Shown here piece by piece: positions 57,565 through 64,000 of a stretch of DNA of 64,000 nucleotides. The number at the start of each line of letters is the position of its first letter. Position 1 is the stretch's first letter. Source of the stretch: Roridomyces roridus (lineage: Eukaryota; Basidiomycota; Agaricomycetes; Agaricales; Mycenaceae); the NCBI GenBank assembly GCA_029378245.1, contig JARKIF010000002.1:3658001-3722000 (forward strand), in the 5' to 3' direction. A program made the position numbers and the translations under genes. The notes beneath the pieces were generated by a model that did no database searches, was not told the origin of the DNA, and saw nothing but the letters and a program-made list of their open reading frames with translations.

Positions 57565-59367
57565 GAACCGCTCCGGCCTGAAGATGTACGGGTCCGGGTA
57601 CACGGCCTGTAAAATCAGACCAGTCAGGCTACGTAGCAGAATTGATGAAGTGGACCTCGTCGCGAAAGATAGCCCTAAGAATATTTTGATGAATAAAACG
57701 CGCGATCGAAAAACACTCTACTCGCCAAATATTCACCAAGACAATGGAGTTCGCCGGGATTCTATACCCCCGAAATTGGTCCTCCACCTCCAGGTAATGC
57801 GGCACGCCTATCGGCCCCACACACGTCCAGCGAAACAGTTCCTTGATCAGCGCCGAAACGTAGGGGAGCTGAGCATCTCGGTCGTGGATGAAATCAGGCA
57901 AACATCCCACACCAAAAACTCTGTCAATCTCCGCTTGCGCTTTCTTTTGCGCCTCGGGGTTGGCCAGCATTGCGAGGAAGAATCCGGTAAGGAGGCTGGT
58001 CATGCTGTCGATCCCCGAGAAGTACATGGTAGCAGCTGTGGCTTTGATCATTTCTCGGTCGAAGTAGACGCCGTTTGGCGAATGCTGTAGAGCATGGATG
58101 CATGTCGCTGTGAAGCAGCAGGGTGCGCTTCCCTCCGCCTAAGTATGTCCGATTGTTAGTATGCAACACGAGTACTAGTATACGCACAATACGGCGCTCC
58201 ACTTCTGCGAAAGGAACATTTAGAGCTTCCTTCGCCAATCTCTTCCCCTCCTTTGCGAACAGTTTGAATCCAGCACCCGGTGCCCATTCAGGGACGTATT
58301 TCAGAAGCGGGATGACATCCTGGAGTGCGCAATTAACACCAGCGTTTCGCTCCGAGATGGACTTGAGGCTCACTACGAGGAATCTACCGGGAACGAGTGC
58401 CTCGTTTGCCTTGACCATCACTGCGTCTATCAGTTCAACCAATGGGTCGTTTACCGGGAGTATGGATAATCTGTATGCAGCAGAGAGGATTATTTGGCCC
58501 AGGGCATTGTATACGATCCCTTTTAGACCGTTACATAATTCAGTTTTTGTATGTACGCACTGCCTGGTGTGCTCCTTGAACAAGGCGGGAGTACAAAGGA
58601 GAGATCCCAAGAGCCTGTGGATCGCTTCCAGTTGCTTCGGCCGAAAGGATGCTGAGGCTTTAGAGTCGAGCCCTTGAATGAAGAGTTTTCGGTGCATCCG
58701 CCTACGAGGTGGGGGTCAACGATCGAAGTAGAACAATCTGGATTGGATGCACGCACCATTGATCGCCTGCATGTAAGCGGCTGTCGTTAATGAAAAAAGA
58801 GCCGATAATTACCGTATTTCATCATTCCTTCAAGTAGCTTGTCAACTACGGGAATACTTGCATTCAAATAGACTTACCCAGATGGAAATCCCATCCCATG
58901 AGCTCCACCAGCATAGGCAGTTGTGGCCTGGGCATTCCTTAGACCAAACTCGGAGCATGAAGGGCCGCACCTGTGGGAGTACAGTGACGAGCGCTTGTCC
59001 AGCAACGCTTCAGCTACGTCGACCGAGGAGAGAACGACAACAGACGTCCCAGCCACGTTTAAATGGAGGATATCCGAGTCTGTTGAGGTGTATGAACAAA
59101 AAGAAAAACAATCGACAAGAGAAGAGGCACCGTATTTTCTGCTCCAGAGCATGTACGTCTTCCACTCGCAACTGGAGGGTATATCAAAGAGGTTTCCAAG
59201 AAGAGGGAGCTTTTTCGGTCCGGGAGGTAGAGGTACATAGAGAGTTGAATCTTGTTCGCCGCCACTGGAAGGCGAGGAATGCTACCAGACCAAGTATCGT
59301 GCAGTAGGCTGTACAGTGCATGGTGGGAGGTAAGCTGAGAAGACTTGTTCTCTTCGCTGGATTCACG

Positions 59368-59490
59368 GCATATGCATGATATGGATAGGCGATAGTAGAC
59401 GCCACACATTTAATTCTCTCAGGATCCAACAGAGAAGGAGTGCGCAAGGGGCAAGCGCCCGCGAGAAAGATAATCGCATCTAGCCGAAAT
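59368..59490 (+). repeat. Tandem duplication upstream of the P450, unit 1
   Basis: GCATATGCATGATATGGAT through TAGCCGAAAT. Repeated at 59689-59815 with a few changes. Confidence 0.8.
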
Positions 59491-59497
59491 AGAGAGC

Positions 59498-59665
59498 TTG
59501 CGCAGAAGCCAGCCATATGAGCCACGTGATGGCTTTTTGGCGTCATATGGCTCCACTCTGCCAAAATTGGCTCGTTGGAGCCATTGAATGGCTTTTCCAC
59601 CTAAATTAGCCATATGACGCGCACGTCAAAAAAGCCATCCAATGGCTCGTATGGCTTCTGCGCAA
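59498..59665. mobile_element. 168-bp palindromic element (MITE-like)
   Basis: TTGCGCAGAAGCC at the left and its complement at the right, with further inverted matches (ATGGCTTTTT, GCGTCATATGGCT). The second tandem unit lacks it and reads CCGAAATGAAAGCG, so the insertion lies between CCGAAAT and AATGAAAGCG, possibly with an AAT duplication. Confidence 0.65.
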
Positions 59666-59688
59666 CCAGGGTAATGAAAGCGAGATTT

Positions 59689-59815
59689 GCATATGCATGA
59701 TATGGATGGGCGACAGACGCCACACATTTAATTCTCTCAGGATCCAACTTTCTGCAGAGAAGGAGTGCGGCAGGGGCAAGCGCCCGCGAGAAAGATAATC
59801 GCATCTAGCCGAAAT
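59689..59815 (+). repeat. Tandem duplication upstream of the P450, unit 2
   Basis: Second copy of 59368-59490, carrying a short extra TTTCTG. Confidence 0.8.
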
Positions 59816-61358
59816 GAAAGCGAGATTTGATCGGAGTGGTAACAAGGCACTCAAGACTGGTTTGCTATCGCTCCCTGCGAGCGAGATGCACGAGCTGTGA
59901 CGACCCAAATCTAAGACATCGGAAGGTCTGCACAGATGACTGCGGGAGAGTGACGCTGACAAAACGCGCACGTTCGCGTATCCCAATTTGACCAAAGTGC
60001 GCCAGAGTCCAGGTGAAGAGAGATTCGGAGCGCCGTTGAGCATCCGACATTCAGGTGAGGAACCGTGAACGTAGAGTTACGAGAAGGAGGGTGCCACAGG
60101 ATAGAAGGCGTTATTTCGCAGTCCGGAGCATATATCGGCTCAGAAACGCCGCCTCGCGGCACGACGCCACCTGGGCTTGAGCTTTTCAGGGAGAGCTTGA
60201 AGTCTGCTTGCACGAGTTGGAGGAAGCCAAAGTACTTACGAGTGATGACGCCGAACTCTTGCTTCTCACCATGATGGTGTCCCACTGGCGCTTGTGCTCC
60301 CAACTTGGATTATGGAAATACACGACTCAAAGCATGGGGATGTCCGGTTGAGGAAGAGTCTTGGCTCCTCGACGTGCGTGAATCGCATACCCCAAAAATC
60401 CCTGGTCATCCCATTCTACACAGAGATATCTGCTTGTCTTGCCCGATTGCTGGCAGTTTCATCCGCGCTCCTGCCGACTTGCAGCTCAAACGTGGCCCAG
60501 ACTGCGGGACCAGAACGGAGCCTTTTCCGAGTACAGCGTGGGCTGTAGATGGGTCCGTCGTTCTTCATTTTACGTCTTTGCAGACATCTTCCCAAACCCT
60601 AGTCCGACGTGGTCGTGAGCTGCAAGAGCACGGCGCTTTACAGTCGCTTCTCACCGGGACTCCCATGCTATCCTTGGCTGTCGTCCCGCTAGGCCCTCCT
60701 TCTCCCGTGCGCCCAAGACTCGTAAGACCACCGACTACATCGTCACCAGTCACCTGTCCCCGTCATAGTGGCTAATGTCCTATCCGGGACTCCAAGCTCG
60801 TTTTGACGATGATTCAGTGGGACGAACGCTGTACCGTCGCGCACGCAGCGAGCCAAGATCCGCCTGACAGACAGTGCATGGGCCGATTCGTCGACATCGC
60901 TCCATTTCCCGCCATGCCCCGTCCGGACTCCCTCGCGTTTCGGTGCTTGAAGTTGAGGTAGTCCACCAATCGGATATGCATCGTCCCTGGGATGAATAAT
61001 ACCCTCGCCCGAGATTTGGATTCCAGCTGAAGTCCAGACCGTTTCGACCATTTGAGATGTACGTTGTCTATCTTTCCATTAGCCTAATCTCACCGGTCTT
61101 CCGCAGACCACTCCCAAATGACATTCATGTCGCGAGTCGTGAAACGTCTCAGGGAGACATAAACTGGTCTCCGAACGCCAGGTCCTCTCCTCCGCGGGGT
61201 GCAGCCTCGGCGGGTCTCGACCATCTTCACCTGACCCTCCGCTTTCCTGGCCAAGAGTTCCAAGCTCGTTTCGACGAGGAGCTGAGCTGAGCCGAGGTTG
61301 TAGTTGCCTACAGAGCGACCCCTCGGACTTTTCCTACGCACTGGCCCCTTCTCTCAAG
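59816..61358. other. No confident gene
   Basis: Frames on both strands are interrupted. A plus frame near 61185-61290 (LDHLHLTLRFPGQEFQARF) is faintly F-box/LRR-like, but nothing joins it to a gene. Confidence 0.35.
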
Positions 61359-62093
61359 ATGAGTGCAGCCCCCTCGATATCACCGCTCGGATGCCCCGCC
61401 CATGAACCGTCCCTTCTCTCGTTCGCGGGATTCGGAAGAGCCCACGACCGCCAGGAGGACGAGTTGGCGGTGGCGGCGGCTGTACGGGAGAGGGTATCAG
61501 TCACCCGCTTCGCACACATGATTGACGGCGTTGCCTTGTACGTCGCCTCTCTTATCTTCCCATCGACCCTCTGCTCATACACTTTCCTCAGACTTGTCGC
61601 GACTCGTGATTTCTCCTGCTCCGAGGGGCCAAGGCACCCCCGCGTCCACAGAGACCTACACCGGCGCCTGGTCAATGTCCGAGACGCTTTTCTTCGCGTC
61701 GAGAATTTGATATCCGTATCTCGGGGTGCCCCGTCGCAGAGGAAGCTCTCCCAGAGCACGAGGCAGGATGCAGGCTTGCTGGATTGTGGGTGCTCCTCTC
61801 CCACTTGGGAACCTCAGGCTTCTCTGGACCATCAGTACTGTCGCCCGATGCAGCACTGTCGCCCGATGCTGGCGCCTTGGGCTTTCACTGGCTCCCTTCC
61901 TACTCGCTGTGACAAAGTCGTCCTCCTCGCTCTCACCGTCGTGACTCGTATCTCCTTTCGCTACCTCAATTCTCACCTCGAGTGGGGCGCCGCCACGAAC
62001 GCTGGAGAGGACTATCCTCAAGATGGACTGCTGGAGGCGCACGGGGTTTTGACGAGGCATGTCGTTATTGCCTCGCGCGGTCGAGCGACGTGA
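61359..62093 (+). CDS. Candidate ORF, unknown
   Basis: 244 codons from ATG (MSAAPSISPLGCP). No domain recognised; Cys- and Arg-rich in the second half. The opposite strand is also open over much of it, so coding is doubtful. An intron inside is possible. Listed only because it is the longest frame here. Confidence 0.2.
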   Translation: MSAAPSISPLGCPAHEPSLLSFAGFGRAHDRQEDELAVAAAVRERVSVTRFAHMIDGVALYVASLIFPSTLCSYTFLRLVATRDFSCSEGPRHPRVHRDLHRRLVNVRDAFLRVENLISVSRGAPSQRKLSQSTRQDAGLLDCGCSSPTWEPQASLDHQYCRPMQHCRPMLAPWAFTGSLPTRCDKVVLLALTVVTRISFRYLNSHLEWGAATNAGEDYPQDGLLEAHGVLTRHVVIASRGRAT

Positions 62094-62580
62094 TCACGTC
62101 GGTGGGGAGGGCGTTGAGCTGCTGGAGAGGAGCATCGAGGAGGGGCTGGGGATCCACAGGAGAAGGCAGATGAAACCTGGGCCTCAGGCGACGACCGCGA
62201 GATCTGCTCGCCTGCTGAAGACGATTCAGCTCATACTACCGTCTGTATTCCCCCAGTGAATGAATGCGTGTACAAGTCTATTCAATTCTTCTTCTGTATC
62301 GATTCGTGCTAGAGGTGCCGAGGTAGGTATACAAGGAATCGGATATGTACAAAGGCGCAAATGCGCTCGCGGGGTTGATATAGGTAGTAGGTACACGGTA
62401 CGGAAACGCTGATACAACAAGGAAAAGGCTAAGGCTACGAGCTGGGCTGGGATCGTACAGTATTTCATGGAGGATCTTTTGGGGAGACGACCGACGATTT
62501 GATCAAGAAAGTGATGTATGTAGGGGAAGAGGCGGGCGATGCAGGACAAGATGGTGGACGGAAAGAAGAAAGCAGCCAGG
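62094..62580. other. Intergenic, no gene seen
   Basis: 3' flank of the gene on the right edge; a short plus frame ends at 62259. No signal recognised. Confidence 0.35.
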
Positions 62581-64000
62581 TCAACGACGACGGGCGGTAG
62601 ACCAGCCCGAGTTGTTGTCGACCACGCGCCCTTCGCTGCCAGAGCCAGAGTCGGAGCCGTTCCAAGCGTTCTTCTTGCCGCCGTTGCTCCGCCCGCTGTT
62701 TCCGTTTCCATTGCCGCTGTTGTTGGAGAAACCCCCGCCCTTGCCCTTGCCCTTGCCCTTGCCTAGAAGGAGCCATGAATACTCATGAAAGCACAAAAAT
62801 GGTCAGACGAAATGGTCAGACGTACCTCCGGTAGTGGCAGCACGCGCCGCGTCCCTCTCCTTGCGCTCCTTCTCCCTCAAGAGCCTCGCATACTCCTGGC
62901 AGATCCCCTTCTTGCAAATGATCCCATGGACAGTGCAAAGAATCACATCCGCCGCCTTTTTCTTCTCCGCGTCGTCGTCGTCACCCCAGAGGTTGCCCAC
63001 GAGAGCCTCCTTCTTCACCGTATACCCATACACCTCGTGGTCCTCCTCAGGCATCCGCTCCCACTCGGCGACATAGGCATTGGGGTCAGGGGACGTCTCG
63101 TCGCCGCCACCGTACAGGTGGGCCTCCATGCTCGGAGAGATGGCGATAGCGACCATGCCGTCGGTGATGGCAGCAACAGGGAAAGTGGAGCCAGTGCTCG
63201 AGCTGCTGGATGCGCTGCTGGGACCACGTGCAATGCCGGGCGGAAGGGGAAAGTCTGCTTCGCCTGGAAGCGAGTCGAGGCCAGGCGGGAAGGTGGGCGG
63301 GCTGCGTGCGAGAGGGACAGTGTTATTGCCGCGGGGAGCGGTCGCGGTGTGCCCTGGGCGATGTCATCAGCCAGATTACCTACTGGAGGGTTGCTTACAT
63401 GGTGCAGAGGAGACGACTTGGGGTTTGGTGCTCTTGGCGGCTGCAACGCTAGCACCACGAGCAGCAGCCCATTGCCCACGAAGAGCGGCTGGGGTGTTCT
63501 TGGACGGCGCAGACTTGGGACTGACCCAGGTGGCGGAGCCTGGGACTGAAGATGAAGATGAGTACCCCACTCTGGTACAGTTGCCGGGCAACGCACCTAC
63601 GGGGGCCGGGGCATTCTTGGGCGGCGGTGGTGGTTTCACTGCGACGGGGAGAGGACGACACATGGGCTTGTTGGTCCTGTCCTCGGGTGGGGGAGGGCAC
63701 CAGGAAGTGGGTGGGTACGGGTTCTGGACGATCCTTCGAGACAGATGAGAAGGTGTCGCGTCAAACGCGCTCGTTGAGACTCACGGATTGGAGGGGGACC
63801 AGTTCTTAAACCAAGAGTCCTCGACATTGATTCGCTTCCAGCCTGGGACGAAGGATCTGTGAGCTGCGATGGGCGCGATCTGTACATGTGGGCTCACCGT
63901 CTTTCTGAGCCTGACGACCGGTACTGTAGGTCGAGTAGAAGATCTGGGTGACGCGGCCCTGCTCTTCGTCGGAAGGCTTCTTGAGAAACTCGGACCAGCG
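62581..64000 (-). CDS. Pro-rich, Gly/Lys-rich fungal protein (5' end beyond window)
   Basis: Read on minus from the window edge (RWSEFLKKPSDEEQGRV) to TGA 62581. Exons continue through SFVPGWKRINVEDSW, a proline-rich part (VKPPPPPKNAPAP), a segment after a short intron near 63360-63400 (HTATAPRGNN), and a conserved-looking block LCTVHGIICKKGICQEYARLLREKERKERD. The last intron ends near 62764, followed by a KGKGKGKG run and a Gly/Asn/Ser-rich tail. The protein is likely soluble and partly disordered; the basic Gly/Lys tail suggests nucleic-acid binding, which is inference. The cysteines in CTVHGIICKKGIC may hold a structure. The first intron boundary near 63866-63940 is ambiguous. Confidence 0.7.

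Larger units (their letters stand above)
56550..59321 (-). pseudogene. Cytochrome P450, broken by a frameshift, a solo LTR and an inversion
   Basis: Read on minus from ATG 59321 (MHCTAYCTILGLVAFLAF, membrane anchor). A proline-rich hinge (LPPGPKKLPLLGN) follows one frame off near 59230. Next come the exons with VVVLSSVDVAEALLDKR, PQLPMLVELMGWDFHLG, MMKYGDQW and MHRKLFIQGL. The I-helix region is MYFSGIDSMTS, the K-helix is ALIKELFRW (ExxR), and the PERF motif YIFRPERF ends at 57565. The rest, LSNGT... and the heme-binding FGFGRR/ICPGQQLA with its cysteine, lies on the opposite strand at 56964-57202. The final codons (TAGLVM) are left of the LTR near 56550-56571. One intron has a GC donor (57725). 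P450s are monooxygenases; this copy cannot make a working enzyme. Confidence 0.92.

Noticed and set aside
36479..59321. A secondary-metabolite cluster (two FMOs, P450, unknown enzyme-like gene)
   Set aside because: No core synthase is seen, one FMO and the P450 are broken, and housekeeping ADI1 and U1 lie between them.
1..64000. CRISPR arrays, riboswitches, bacterial-type operons
   Set aside because: No regularly spaced short repeats and no prokaryotic gene organisation; the window is fungal nuclear DNA.

Overview
The window is nuclear DNA of a filamentous basidiomycete, most likely an agaricomycete. Introns are many and short (about 45-70 nt, GT-AG, a few GC-AG). The protein families fit: F-box/LRR-like and MYND-finger proteins, a BTB protein, a fungal phospholipase B, a multi-pass membrane protein of the DUF6534 type, flavin monooxygenases, a P450, a Helitron and Copia elements. 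The high density of F-box and MYND relatives suggests a Mycena-like genome, but that is inference only. There is no bacterial operon structure and no CRISPR array.

Layout. 1-13.9 kb is gene-rich: an edge-truncated MYND-like gene (-), an F-box relative that has lost its F-box (+), a complete 7-exon phospholipase B (-), a decayed F-box gene (+), a MYND-finger gene with a probable frameshift (-), a 3'-exon fragment of the F-box family, a U1 snRNA gene, a 9-exon secreted protein gene and a BTB gene (-). 13.9-22.4 kb has no confident gene and is packed with tRNA-derived SINE-like repeats and short inverted-repeat elements, including a hAT-type element with a perfect 8-bp target duplication. 22.4-33.6 kb is a nested mobile-element stack: a decayed Helitron interrupted by a solo LTR (5-bp duplication TAGCC) and by a full-length Copia element (two 272-bp LTRs that read as identical, duplication GATCT).

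34.2-49.3 kb is again genic: a membrane protein gene with an inverted-repeat element inside one intron, two paralogous flavin monooxygenases (the second carries an in-frame stop), a 1.15-kb fold-back element between them, acireductone dioxygenase (methionine salvage) followed by two decayed tandem partial copies, and an intact F-box gene. That gene and a second U1 snRNA gene downstream form a segmental duplication of the block at 8.8-9.65 kb. 51.5-53.4 kb holds a 601-aa gene I do not recognise. At 54.7-56.2 kb a 1.55-kb element with 10-bp target duplications (Mutator-like) has split an older repeat. From 56.5 to 59.3 kb lies a cytochrome P450 broken by a solo LTR and then by a small inversion that flipped its heme-binding end. 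The right edge holds a 5'-truncated Gly/Lys-rich protein gene (-).

The genes do not form one pathway. The main theme is gene duplication and decay driven by mobile elements. The strongest observations are the LTR-anchored inversion in the P450, the two U1 snRNA genes sharing a telomere-like 3' motif, the nested Helitron/Copia/solo LTR, and several non-autonomous elements with clean target duplications.
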